Source: Hymenobacter psoromatis (GTDB taxonomy: Bacteria > Bacteroidota > Bacteroidia > Cytophagales > Hymenobacteraceae). From it: DNA of 64,000 nt. The stretch spans positions 806,001-870,000 of the forward strand of contig CP014771.1 in assembly GCA_001596155.1 (NCBI GenBank), written 5' to 3'. The stretch's first letter is position 1. Every line of letters starts with the position of its first letter. A program made the position numbers and the translations under genes. The notes beneath the pieces are model-generated. The model was not told the origin of the DNA, searched no databases, and saw only the letters and a list, made by a program, of their open reading frames with translations. Below are positions 33,693 through 42,295 of the stretch, piece after piece.

Positions 33693-35000
33693 CTAGTTGG
33701 TGGCCGTTAGGTGCTCCCGGCGCAGGGCCACGGCGTGGGCGTGGGCGTGCAGGCCCTCAGCCTGGGCCATTGGCTCTACTACCGGGGCCAGGGCGAGGAG
33801 GCCGGCGGGGGCAAGCTGCTGGAAGGTGATTTTCTTGTAAAACGAATCGAGCGACACGCCGCTGTAGGCGCGGGCGTAGCCGCCCGTCGGCAGCGTATGG
33901 TTGGTGCCGGAAGCGTAGTCGCCCACCGCCTCGGGCGTGAGGTGGCCCATAAAGACCGAGCCCGCGTTGTAGATATCGGCGGCCAGCGTTTCGGGCGCGG
34001 CTACGGCCAGAATAAGGTGCTCGGGGGCATACTGATTGCTGAACTCCAGCATAGTGGACATATCCGGCAGCAGCAGGCCCCGGCTCTCGGTGAGGGCCTG
34101 GCGGGCAATTTCGGCGCGGGGCAGCCGCGGCAGCTGGCGCTCTAATTCCGTCACGACCTCGTTTAGGAGCGCTTCCGAATCGGTGAGCAGCACCACCTGC
34201 GAGTCGGGGCCGTGCTCGGCCTGCGAGAGCAGGTCGGCCGCCACGAAAGCGGGGTTGGCGCTGGCATCGGCAATAACCAATACCTCCGAGGGACCGGCGG
34301 GCATATCAATCGCTACCCCCCGCTGGGCGGCCAGCTGCTTGGCAGCCGTGACGTAGCGATTGCCAGGACCGAAAATCTTGTCCACGGCCGGCACCGAGGC
34401 GGTGCCCAGCGTAAGCGCGGCCACAGCCTGCGCCCCACCGGCTTTGATAATAGTCGTCAGACCTAGCTCCTGAGCAGCGAAGAGAATGGCCGGCGCAATG
34501 CGACCATCGCCCCGGCCGGGCGGCGTGCAGAGCACAATCTCGCGGCAGCCCGCCAGCTTAGCCGGGATGCCCAGCATTAATAAGGTGGAGAACAGCGGGG
34601 CCGAGCCGCCGGGCACGTACAAGCCCACCCGCGGCACGGCCACGCTGCGACGCCAGCAGCGCACGCCGGGCATGGTTTCGACCTCCGCCTCCACGGCCGG
34701 CGGCTGCTGGGCGGCGTGGAATGTGGTGATGTTCTTAATGGCCTGCCGGATGGCCGCTTGCAACCCGGCGGGCACCTGGGCCGCCCCGGCGGCCAGCTCC
34801 TCGGCGCTCACGCGCAGGTTGGCCAGCGCGGGCACGCCGTCGAGCTGGGCGGCGTAGTCGCGCAGGGCGTCGTCACCGCGCCGGGCCACGTCGTCGAAAA
34901 TTTCGCCGGCGCGGGCCAGGATGGCGTCATTGCTACCTGCCAGCGGGCGCTGCTGGAGCGCCGACCACTGGGCACGGGCGGGATTGTGGAAAATCTGCAT
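33693..35000 (-). CDS. hisD: histidinol dehydrogenase
   Basis: NAD-dependent two-step oxidation of histidinol to histidine. 435 residues, typical length. VPRVGLYVPGGSAPLFSTLLMLGIPAKLAGC, VCTPP-like LCTPPGRGDGRI, AGGAQAVAALTLGTASVPAVDKIFGPGNRYV, DMPAGPSEVLVIAD, LLSQAEHGPDSQ, NQYAPEHLIL (catalytic Glu-His region), AGSVFMGHLTPEAVGDYASGTNHTLPTGGYARAYSG (Zn and catalytic His residues). Confidence 0.98.
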   Translation of the reverse strand: MQIFHNPARAQWSALQQRPLAGSNDAILARAGEIFDDVARRGDDALRDYAAQLDGVPALANLRVSAEELAAGAAQVPAGLQAAIRQAIKNITTFHAAQQPPAVEAEVETMPGVRCWRRSVAVPRVGLYVPGGSAPLFSTLLMLGIPAKLAGCREIVLCTPPGRGDGRIAPAILFAAQELGLTTIIKAGGAQAVAALTLGTASVPAVDKIFGPGNRYVTAAKQLAAQRGVAIDMPAGPSEVLVIADASANPAFVAADLLSQAEHGPDSQVVLLTDSEALLNEVVTELERQLPRLPRAEIARQALTESRGLLLPDMSTMLEFSNQYAPEHLILAVAAPETLAADIYNAGSVFMGHLTPEAVGDYASGTNHTLPTGGYARAYSGVSLDSFYKKITFQQLAPAGLLALAPVVEPMAQAEGLHAHAHAVALRREHLTATN

Positions 35001-35025
35001 GGCAAAATTCGTTTGTCATCCTGAG

Positions 35026-35100
35026 CTTGTCGAAGCATCTCTACCGCGTAAGTAAACCCATCGATTGAGGTTAGTTATGCGGTAGAGATGCTTCGACAAG
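35026..35100. repeat. palindromic repeat, family 2, between hisG and hisD
   Basis: CTTGTCGAAGCATCTCTACCGC (22 bases, 35026-35047) and its exact complement at 35079-35100, loop 31 bases, with a few more pairs inward. The core GAAGCATCTCTACCGC recurs in the longer palindrome at 61685-61786. It forms a hairpin in the hisG-hisD transcript. Confidence 0.85.
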
Positions 35101-35137
35101 CGGACGCCAGATGAGCATGACGTTCTTTTTTAAGTAC

Positions 35138-35989
35138 CTACCCTACCCGCTTCTCAATCGCCAGCACCAGAATGCCTTCGGCCCCGATGGCCTGCAGCTC
35201 GCCGGCGATGTGCCAGAACTTGTCTTCCTCCACTACCGACTGCACCGATACCCAGCCTTCTTCGGCCAGGGGCGTCACGGTGGGCGACTTGATGCCGGGC
35301 AGCAGGGCCTTCACCGCGTCGAGGGCGGCCACGGGGGCATTAAGCACGATGTACTTCGAGCGCTGGGCGCGGCGCACGGCCTGCATCCGAAAGCGCAGCT
35401 GGTCGAGCAGCTCCTGCTTTTCGGGGTTCAGGTTGGGGGCGGCGATGAGCACGGCCTCGGAGCGGAAGATGGTCTCGACTTCGCGCAGGCCGTTGCCGAG
35501 CAAGGTCGAGCCGCTGCTCACGATGTCGCAGATGGCCTCGGCCAGTCCAATGCTGGGCGCGATTTCCACCGAGCCGCTGATGGTGTGCAGGTGGGCCTGC
35601 ACGCCCTGGCCGGCCAGGTAGTCGCCGAGCAGCTTGGGGTAGGACGTGGCAATGCTCTTGCCCTGCAGGTCGGCCACCGAGTTGTAGTCGGCCCCGCGGG
35701 GCACGGCCAAGCTCAGGCGGCACTTGCTGAAGCCCAGGGCTTCGACTTCGAGGGCGGCGCAGCCGGCTTCCACCAGCACGTTCTGGCCCACGATGCCCAG
35801 GTCGGCCACGCCGTCCTGCACGTAGCCGGGAATGTCGTCGTCGCGCAGATAGAGGATTTCCAGCGGAAAATTGCTGGCCTCCACCTTGAGCTTATAAGAG
35901 GACGAGACGAAGCTGATGCCGCACTCGCGGATGAGCTGAAGGGAGTCCTCCGACAAGCGGCCGGACTTTTGAATGGCTAAACGAAGCAT
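35138..35989 (-). CDS. hisG: ATP phosphoribosyltransferase, long form
   Basis: First and committed step of histidine synthesis. 283 residues, so the long, HisZ-independent form with a C-terminal regulatory (ACT-like) domain at about 205-283 (SKYIVLNAPVAALDAVKALLPGIKSPTVTPLAEEGWVSVQSVV). The catalytic part has MLRLAIQKSGRLSEDSLQL, YLRDDDIPGYVQDGVADLGIVGQNVLVE, RLSLAVPRGADYNSVADLQG and the PRPP-binding DIVSSGSTLLGNGLREVETIF. First structural gene of the operon, behind the leader peptide and attenuator. Confidence 0.97.
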   Translation of the reverse strand: MLRLAIQKSGRLSEDSLQLIRECGISFVSSSYKLKVEASNFPLEILYLRDDDIPGYVQDGVADLGIVGQNVLVEAGCAALEVEALGFSKCRLSLAVPRGADYNSVADLQGKSIATSYPKLLGDYLAGQGVQAHLHTISGSVEIAPSIGLAEAICDIVSSGSTLLGNGLREVETIFRSEAVLIAAPNLNPEKQELLDQLRFRMQAVRRAQRSKYIVLNAPVAALDAVKALLPGIKSPTVTPLAEEGWVSVQSVVEEDKFWHIAGELQAIGAEGILVLAIEKRVG

Positions 35990-36095
35990 GAGAAGAAGAG
36001 CGCCGACGACCCGACAGGGGCCGAACGGCCAAACTGGACAAAGCCCCGGTGGCGCCTGGCCAGCCGGAAACTCCTCCGTAAATACCCAAACGAAG

Positions 36096-36237
36096 AAAAA
36101 GTTATTCCCGGCCCAAAGGCGGGGCGGCGGTGGAGACGCGAGCGGCTGGCACCGTAGGCTACAGGGTAGCGGCCAGCCCGGTTGCCCGGTCTCCTACAGA
36201 TGGTGATGATGCTGCTGGAGCGCGGCCCGCTCCACCA
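36096..36237 (-). promoter_or_regulatory. putative his attenuator with alternative pairings
   Basis: Minus strand, overlapping and following the leader peptide gene. GGTGGAG inside the leader coding part (36236-36230) can pair with CTCCACC (36135-36129). Alternatively GGAGAC overlapping the leader stop (36194-36189) can pair with GTCTCC (36137-36132), which overlaps the same target. A GGCTGGC/GCCAGCC hairpin lies between. A GC-rich hairpin near 36130-36108 followed by T5 (36100-36096) is the terminator candidate. Ribosome stalling on the His codons would select between the folds. The pairings are read by eye, not energy-computed. Confidence 0.6.
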
Positions 36238-36292
36238 GGGAAGCTAGCCGGGCGGCAGGCGCGGACGCAAAAAGGCGGGCGGTAAGGGGCAT
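36194..36292 (-). CDS. hisL: histidine operon leader peptide
   Basis: A 32-codon frame, ATG 36292 to TAG 36194, just downstream of a consensus promoter and 205 bases before hisG. It ends LQQHHHHL: four consecutive His codons (36200-36211) placed near the 3' end, as in classical his leader peptides. The N-terminal part is Ala/Leu/Arg-rich. The position, the run of the end-product amino acid and the downstream alternative helices all fit regulation of the his operon by translation-coupled attenuation. Too short to be found by ordinary gene prediction. Confidence 0.82.
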   Translation of the reverse strand: MPLTARLFASAPAARLASLVERAALQQHHHHL

Positions 36293-36299
36293 CGTGGCC

Positions 36300-36307
36300 C
36301 AAAGATA
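36300..36307 (-). promoter_or_regulatory. -7 promoter box of the his operon (TATCTTTG)
   Basis: Minus-strand TATCTTTG, an exact TAnnTTTG match. A TTAC element lies about 20 bases upstream. The box ends 7 bases before the hisL ATG, so the mRNA would begin almost at the leader-peptide start codon. Confidence 0.72.
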
Positions 36308-36380
36308 GGGCGGCGGCCCGTAAGTTGGACAGGCAGCCGGCCCAGAGTAACCATTAGAACAGGCCGGCACTGAGGTTTTG

Positions 36381-36878
36381 CTACCCCCCCAAATGCACCC
36401 AGGCCCAGTGCAGCAGGGCCACGCTGCCCCAGGCCACCAGCCCCGACACGGCCACGAAACCCAGCAGCAGCAGCGCTACCAGCCCCTTGCCGCTGCCCGC
36501 GTGCCGGCCCTCGGCGTAGTGGCGGCGCAGCAGGGCCACGTTGCGCTCGTTGCTTTTGAAAGTAAAGTCGAACACGTTGCCCAGGATGGGAATGGCGCCG
36601 ACGATAGTATCAATCAGAATGTTGAGGGCCATGCGCACCACCACGGCCCCGCTGGCCCCGTGGCGCAGCATGGTCAGCAGCAAGGCAATCGACACCACGG
36701 TGCCGGACAGGTCGCCCACGATGGGCACCAGGTTCAGCAGCGGGTCGAGGCCGAAGCGAAAGCGGGTGCCGGGCAGCCGAAACTGGCTGTCCATGAGCCG
36801 GGCCACGTGCGCGACCCAGCGCAGGCGCTCATCGGCATCGAAGGTGGCGGGCGCGGGGGAGGCGGTGAGCTGGGGCAT
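36381..36878 (-). CDS. DUF4112 membrane protein
   Basis: 165 residues. The DUF4112 core is visible as WVAHVARLMDSQFRLPGTRFRFGLDPLLNLVPIVGDLSGTVVSIALL followed by NILIDTIVGAIPILGNVFDFTFKSNERNVALLRRH. Two or three hydrophobic segments and a C-terminal transmembrane helix (GLVALLLLGFVAVSGLVAWGSVALLHW). Function unknown. It is upstream of the his operon on the same strand but separated from it by the operon promoter. Confidence 0.9.
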   Translation of the reverse strand: MPQLTASPAPATFDADERLRWVAHVARLMDSQFRLPGTRFRFGLDPLLNLVPIVGDLSGTVVSIALLLTMLRHGASGAVVVRMALNILIDTIVGAIPILGNVFDFTFKSNERNVALLRRHYAEGRHAGSGKGLVALLLLGFVAVSGLVAWGSVALLHWAWVHLGG

Positions 36879-37048
36879 CGGTGAGGGGGTAGGCGGCGGG
36901 TAGTGTACGCTTACGGGGTGTGGCGGGGGGGTAGGAAGTATCGAAAGTTACTGCTATTGCGTTTTCAGCGAAGGCGCGCAATTGATGCTCAGTCTCTTGA
37001 CCTTTGCCTTTGGTCGACACGCGAGCGTAAATGACTACTCATAGTGCA

Positions 37049-38061
37049 TTATGAATCTCTTCCCATCTGTCTCAATCTAGCCTCAGCAAAGAAAGTCGCC
37101 ATATTCTTTCCAAACTGTTTCCAGTGAGTTAACTTAAACAGAGTAATCTCAGGCGTTTCAACATCAAAATTATAACCTACACTCTTACTGGGTGGTAAGC
37201 CTCTCAAGTAGAAAATAAATATAAAGTCGTTTGCTATAAGGAGTATTTTTCCATCCTCTAAGTCAAGTGGTGTTATAAAATTGGCCTTGCTGTTAACCAA
37301 TTCTAAACAGGTAATAATATTATAAGAAAAAGCGCTTTGAATAGGATTTGAAATGCAATTCTCTAGTGTACCTCGTATATTATCAGTTAAAAAGGTGTTA
37401 AGCTCTATTCTCAATCGTTCTTCAACTCTGATTTCTAATTTGAACGTTTTGAACCCAGCCTCTGAAGAAATTGATGCTCTCCACAGAAGAGACTAAACGA
37501 CTATGGACTGTAAGTCCATAGGTTTGATGGCGAATGAAATTCGGCGGTTTCGGCTAAAGCCGGTTGAACAAATTGCTCCCTACTAAATAACGAAACAAGC
37601 TGCGCTCATAGCGAAGAGGTGAGTAGCAACTAAAGTCTTGCCCTGAAGGGCATAGCTTTAACTAGCGTACTTGAAAAGTAAATGAATAACCGCATGATAC
37701 CCTGATTTACTTTTAGCGCTTGCATAACATCCATCTCTGCTGGAATAAGTAATCCGCGATAAGTGATAGGGAAGTCCTGTTGAAATGCGGGGTCTTTATA
37801 CTTGTTGAAAAATTCATTAGCAACGTATCTTTCTATTCTTGAAAGCCTGTCCTCACAACCAGAGCAGAATAGATAATCTTCTTTCGCGGAGTCCTGTGTT
37901 ACTTTTGAACGTCGCGTTGTATGAGTACCCATCAAATGTCCACGGCGCGGGGTGCCAAACATTGAATTTGTCATTAGCTTCGGTATTATATGTGAGGCAG
38001 TCTTATCTGCTAGATTGACGCCACACAAAAGACACAAATCAGTCGGACATCGTAAGGACAT
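37049..38061 (-). pseudogene. HNH-like zinc-finger protein gene split by a miniature element
   Basis: Part 1 (38061-37678) encodes a zinc-ribbon/HNH-like head with CLLCGVNLADKTASHIIPKLM and FCSGCEDRLSRIE, running to MRLFIY. Part 2 (37492-37049) continues SLLWRASISSEAGFKTF ... EERLRIELNTFL. Removing exactly 37493-37677 rejoins the frame (TAC|TCT) and gives a 275-residue protein with the SLLWRAS motif after RLFIY, as in related HNH-type proteins of accessory loci. In its present form, part 1 reads into the element and stops after about 143 codons. AT-rich, acquired. The intact protein may have been a nuclease, but no catalytic set can be proven. Confidence 0.75.
37493..37677 (-). mobile_element. 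185-bp IS200/IS605-type miniature element
   Basis: An insertion defined by the precise restoration of the host reading frame when it is removed. It lies directly 3' of a TTAC on the minus strand (37681-37678), with no target-site duplication, as for IS608-like elements. Both ends carry subterminal palindromes: AGTTAAAGC...TGCCCT-TC-AGGGCA... at about 37629-37667 and CTATGGACT-TAC-AGTCCATAG at about 37502-37522; a GGCTTTAGCC hairpin lies between. There is no transposase, so movement would need a TnpA elsewhere. Confidence 0.72.
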
Positions 38062-38138
38062 AGTATCAATTTTAAATATCCTGATAAAAATAAGGGTCTA
38101 GGCATTCAAAAAATGTTTAGGACATTGCAGTAACCATA

Positions 38139-38174
38139 AAAACGGCTCCAAAACCCGCGTTTTGGGGCCGTTTT
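38139..38174 (-). terminator. terminator of the S9 peptidase gene
   Basis: 16-bp stem 38139-38154 with 38159-38174 (one wobble), flanked by A and T runs, between the S9 peptidase stop and the HNH-like gene start. Confidence 0.82.
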
Positions 38175-38278
38175 CTACATCGTTTTTTGGACGTTTTTAA
38201 ATCAATAATTATATCTTACCCTAGGCTAAAAAAGCACGTCAAGGTCAAAATAATGTCAGAAGAATTAACTAACACCTA

Positions 38279-41101
38279 CTACTTACTCGACACCTCCAAC
38301 CCCCAATTCCGCCCCTTCTCCACGGCGGGCACGCCCTTCTCCAGCCACACGGGGGCCGGCGCACCTTTGAGGTAGTGGTCGAAGAATTGCAGCTCGCGGA
38401 TGGAGATGTCCTTGCGGTTTTCGCGCTTCACCAGGTTGTGGGCCTCGCCGTTGTATTGCAACAGCCACACGGGCTTGCCCAGGCGGCGCAGGTCCGTAAA
38501 CATCTCGATGCCCTGGTACCACGGCACGGCCCCGTCGGCGTCGTTCGACATGATGACGACCGGCGTTTTTACCTGGGGTAGGGAGAACAGGGGCGAGTTG
38601 CGGATATAGACCTCCGGCTTTTCCCAGAGCGTGCCGCCGATGCGGCTCTGGGTGCGCTCGTACTGAAACTGCCGGCTCATGCCCGATTCCCAGCGGATGC
38701 CACCGTAGGCGGAGGTCATGTTGACGACCGGCGCGCCCGCCCAGGCGGCGGCGTACATATTGGTCTGGGTGATGAGATAGGCCACCTGGTAGCCGCCCCA
38801 GCTTTGACCTTGCAAGCCAATATGCGCGCCATCGACCCAGCGGTTTTTCTTCAAATCCTCCACGCCTGAGTTCACGTACTCGACCGCCGACGGTCCGGGC
38901 TCGCCGATGGTGTAGCTGATGTCGGGCGTGAACACCAGGTAGCCGTTGCTGGCAAACAGCACGATGTCGAGCCGCGAGGGGGTCGGCGCGGGCGCGGTGT
39001 ATTTATAAAGGCCCTCCGACAGCTTTTCGTAGAAATAGACCACCATCGGGTACTTTTTGGCGGAGTCGAAGTCTTCGGGCTTGTAGAGCACGCCGGTGGC
39101 GGCGTGGCCCTGGGGCGTGGTCCAGTGCGTGAGCTCGGCCGTGAACCAGTTGTAGTCTTTTTGCTGCGGATTGATGGCGCTCAGTTGGGTTTCGTGCCGC
39201 AAGTCGCGGCTGGCGTAGAGGTCGGCCGGGTGGCTCACGTTGGCTTTGGTGTAGATGAATACCGGGGCGTTTTTGGCCTCCAGCAGCGGCGAATAGCCGA
39301 AGGGCGCCAGCACGGCGCGCTGCGGGGCCTCGGCGCTGGCCACGCGCTTGTGGTAGTAGCCGTTCTGCTTGGTGGTTTCGTCCTGGGTCAGCAGCCACAG
39401 CTCGTCTTTGGGTTCCAGAAACTCCTTTTTATCAATGGGATTATGGTAGCGGAAAATCAGCTTATTGGCGCGCCCTACCCCCTTGGTAAAGTTCGAAGCC
39501 AGGCCAGTTTTGGGGTCGATTTTCCAGATGTCGTAGCGGTCGTAGAGCAGCACGGCGGCATCGTCGCGGGTCCAGGCGGCCAGGCCGTAGGGCTCGGGGT
39601 CGGTGGGCGAGTCGTTTTCCTCATCGGCCAGCGCCACGCCGGTTTTCGCGGTCAGGTTCACGGTTTGGCGGGTGGCGACGGAGAACGAAAACCAGTTTTT
39701 GGCCGCGTAGTCGTACCACACCACGTAGTTGCCCAGCGGCGAGAGCTGAAACCGGCTTTTGGCCGCCCGCGGGTTCACGGCCACGCGCTGGCCGGTGCGG
39801 GTCGAAACCAGGTAGGCCTGCTTGCGGGTGTTGCCCTCCCACTGCATCGAAATGCGCTTGGCCGTATCGGTCACGGCCAGCACGTATTCGGCGTTGTTTT
39901 TGGCCGCCACCAGCGCGTCGCGCAGGTACTCATCTTCGAGCTGAAAAAACTTGTTTTCCTGCTTCGGGTAAATGACGGCCAGGTAGTTGCGCTGCAAATC
40001 CTTCTTGAGGTTTTTCAGCTGCATGGGCTGCAAATAATCGTCCTTGTAGTTCCAGATGTCGAGCTTGGCGTGCTCAAAATCCACCAGCGTCGTGTCCTGC
40101 GGAATGGGGTCGGGCGCGGTGCCGAAAAATAGCTTTTCGCCGTTATCGCTAAAAACCACCTTGCCGAAACCGCTCGGCGACCAGCCTTTGGCCAGCGCGC
40201 CCGCGCCGGGTGCCAGCAGCACGCGGGCGCTGTCGGGGCCAGCAATAAGGGCGGCGTAGTAGAGGCTGAACGGCTTCACCAAGGCTTTTTCGGGGTGTTT
40301 TTCGGCGGTGAACGCCAGCTGCCTACCCCCCTCGTCAAAGGCCAGGTTCTTGTACACGCCCTTGCCCGCGCTGAGCCGGCGCGGATTGCCGCCCGCCAGG
40401 TCGTACACGAACAAGCCCGATTTGACCGTCTTGCTGCCCTTGGGGCCCGCCACCGCAAACGCCACCCGGTTGCCGGGCTTGCTCACCTGGTAGTCCGTGA
40501 CCGCCTCAAACGTGCGCACCGCGCCCGTAAGCAGGTTCACCACCGTGAGCTGGGCACCGGCCTGGTCTGTTTGCAGCAGCCGGTCGGTGATTTTTTTCAC
40601 CGTATCGACGGGCGCTTTTTTGAGCGAGTCCTTGGCGGCGGGCCGCGCCGCCAGGAAGGCCAGCACCGCCCCGTTCTCGGCCACCTGAAACGACTTCACG
40701 TTGGCGTACTTGGTGAGCTTACCCGTTCCAAAGGCGAAGATACCCAGCGAATCCTTGGGCATCTGGTCGGGCTTTTTCTTCTTGATGCGGGCCTGGCGCA
40801 CGTCCTGGTAGCGCGGCTTAATGGAGAAAACCGCGAACTTGGAATCGGCCGTGAACACCGCCGAGTCGCCGCGGCTCACCTGCTTCAGGGTTTGGTTGGC
40901 CACCGTTTTCAGGTACAGCGTGCCGTCGCCCTGCTGGGGCTTCACCTGGAAGAGCACGTACTTACCGTTGTGGCTTATCCGCTGATTCGCAACGCTTTGC
41001 CACTGGTCATACACCGAGTGGTCGAGGGGCTTTTTGGGCGCTTGCTGGCCGAGCGCGGGCCAGCTGGCCAGGCCAGCCAACAGGAGGAGATATTTGGACA
41101 T
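38279..41101 (-). CDS. secreted S9-family (prolyl oligopeptidase-type) serine peptidase
   Basis: 940 residues. Signal peptide MSKYLLLLAGLASWPALGQQ (ATG at 41101; an upstream TTG was ignored). A long N-terminal beta-propeller-type region (about 30-640) with PD40-like strands, then an alpha/beta-hydrolase domain: nucleophile Ser in LQGQSWGGYQVAYLIT, Asp in IMSNDADGAVPWYQG and His in QYNGEAHNLVKREN. The LxxHxxTTPQGHAATGVLYKP segment introduces the catalytic domain. Likely periplasmic dipeptidyl- or oligopeptidase of the kind common in proteolytic Bacteroidota. Confidence 0.94.
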   Translation of the reverse strand: MSKYLLLLAGLASWPALGQQAPKKPLDHSVYDQWQSVANQRISHNGKYVLFQVKPQQGDGTLYLKTVANQTLKQVSRGDSAVFTADSKFAVFSIKPRYQDVRQARIKKKKPDQMPKDSLGIFAFGTGKLTKYANVKSFQVAENGAVLAFLAARPAAKDSLKKAPVDTVKKITDRLLQTDQAGAQLTVVNLLTGAVRTFEAVTDYQVSKPGNRVAFAVAGPKGSKTVKSGLFVYDLAGGNPRRLSAGKGVYKNLAFDEGGRQLAFTAEKHPEKALVKPFSLYYAALIAGPDSARVLLAPGAGALAKGWSPSGFGKVVFSDNGEKLFFGTAPDPIPQDTTLVDFEHAKLDIWNYKDDYLQPMQLKNLKKDLQRNYLAVIYPKQENKFFQLEDEYLRDALVAAKNNAEYVLAVTDTAKRISMQWEGNTRKQAYLVSTRTGQRVAVNPRAAKSRFQLSPLGNYVVWYDYAAKNWFSFSVATRQTVNLTAKTGVALADEENDSPTDPEPYGLAAWTRDDAAVLLYDRYDIWKIDPKTGLASNFTKGVGRANKLIFRYHNPIDKKEFLEPKDELWLLTQDETTKQNGYYHKRVASAEAPQRAVLAPFGYSPLLEAKNAPVFIYTKANVSHPADLYASRDLRHETQLSAINPQQKDYNWFTAELTHWTTPQGHAATGVLYKPEDFDSAKKYPMVVYFYEKLSEGLYKYTAPAPTPSRLDIVLFASNGYLVFTPDISYTIGEPGPSAVEYVNSGVEDLKKNRWVDGAHIGLQGQSWGGYQVAYLITQTNMYAAAWAGAPVVNMTSAYGGIRWESGMSRQFQYERTQSRIGGTLWEKPEVYIRNSPLFSLPQVKTPVVIMSNDADGAVPWYQGIEMFTDLRRLGKPVWLLQYNGEAHNLVKRENRKDISIRELQFFDHYLKGAPAPVWLEKGVPAVEKGRNWGLEVSSK

Positions 41102-41415
41102 GCGGACGAGTGATGAGCTTTTCAAAAACCTAAAGAACTACCTGGGGCCAAAGGCGCACGCGGGCCGCCGTTGGCTGCGTGGCGCGCTTCAGCCAAAAGT
41201 AGGGGGGTAGGGCCGGTTTAGCTATACGCGGCGCGCGGGTTGGCCGGCTTGCTGCCGCCAGCAGGTGTAAGCCGGGAGGTTTGGGCAGAACTTTGCGAAT
41301 CCCTACCCCCCCTACCGGCGCTCGCCCTGGCAGCAACGACGGGCGGGGGCAAGCCCCGCACCCTACGAGAAGAGGACAACAAACCACTGTTAATCAGCCA
41401 CTGGCTCATTCCATA

Positions 41416-42291
41416 ATGCCCCATTCGCGCACTTTTATTCCGGCCCCCGTGCCCTCGGTTTTGCTGGCAATTGTGAGTGTGCAGGGCGGGGCGGCCATTG
41501 CCAAAGGCTTGTTTCCGGTGCTGGGGGCGGCGGGCACGGTGGGGCTGCGCATTGGTATTTCGGCCGCGCTGCTGCTGTTGGCGGTGCGGCCCCGGCTGGG
41601 GCAGCTGCGGGCGGCGCAGTGGCGGGCCGTGGTGCCCTACGGCCTGGCCCTGGGTACCATGAATTTTTTGTTCTATTGCGCGCTGGCCCGCATTCCGCTG
41701 GGGCTGGCCGTCACGCTGGAGTTTGTGGGGCCGCTGGCCGTGGCGCTGGCCGGCTCGCGGCGCTGGGCCGACGTGGTGTGGGTGCTGCTGGCCGGCGCGG
41801 GCATTGCCTTGCTGGCCCCGTGGGGGGGTAGCAACCTGGATATGCTGGGGATGCTGTTCGCGCTGCTGGCGGGCGGGGCGTGGGCGATGTACATCGTGCT
41901 GGGCGGCCGGGTGGCGGCGGTGCTGCCCGGCCCGCGGGGCGTGGCCGTGGGCCTGCTGTTTGCCTCGCTGGCGGTGCTGCCATTGAGCGTGGCGGCGGGT
42001 GGCTGGGCGCATCTCACGCCGCGCCTGCTGGCGGCCGGCACTGCGCTGGCGGTGCTGTCGAGCGCCCTACCCTTCACCCTGGAGATGAACGCCCTGCGGC
42101 ACTTGCCCAGCCGCACGTTCAGCATTTTGATGAGCCTGGAGCCGGCCGCGGCGGCGGTGTGCGGCCTGGTGTTTCTGCACGAGCGCCTCACGCTGGCCCA
42201 GTGGCTGGCCGTGGCCCTGGTGATGGCCGCCAGCGCCGGCGCTACGCGCACGGCCCGCCCGGCCCCCGCGCCCGCCGTGGGCGGCGAGTAA
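41416..42291 (+). CDS. DMT-superfamily exporter, RhtA/EamA type
   Basis: 291 residues, ten predicted transmembrane helices in two EamA repeats. SVQGGAAIAKGLFPVLGAAGTVGLRIG and SALPFTLEMNALRHLPSRTFSILMSLEPAAAAVCGLVFLHERLT are characteristic of the threonine/homoserine exporter RhtA group. ATG at 41416 was chosen; the frame extends further upstream without coding character. Inner membrane. Convergent with the ADP-ribosylglycohydrolase gene, 4 bases apart. Confidence 0.88.
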   Translation: MPHSRTFIPAPVPSVLLAIVSVQGGAAIAKGLFPVLGAAGTVGLRIGISAALLLLAVRPRLGQLRAAQWRAVVPYGLALGTMNFLFYCALARIPLGLAVTLEFVGPLAVALAGSRRWADVVWVLLAGAGIALLAPWGGSNLDMLGMLFALLAGGAWAMYIVLGGRVAAVLPGPRGVAVGLLFASLAVLPLSVAAGGWAHLTPRLLAAGTALAVLSSALPFTLEMNALRHLPSRTFSILMSLEPAAAAVCGLVFLHERLTLAQWLAVALVMAASAGATRTARPAPAPAVGGE

Positions 42292-42295
42292 TGCT

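Noticed and set aside
36879..37048. Further gene between the DUF4112 and HNH-like genes
   Set aside because: Only short frames without coding character; probably the DUF4112 promoter.
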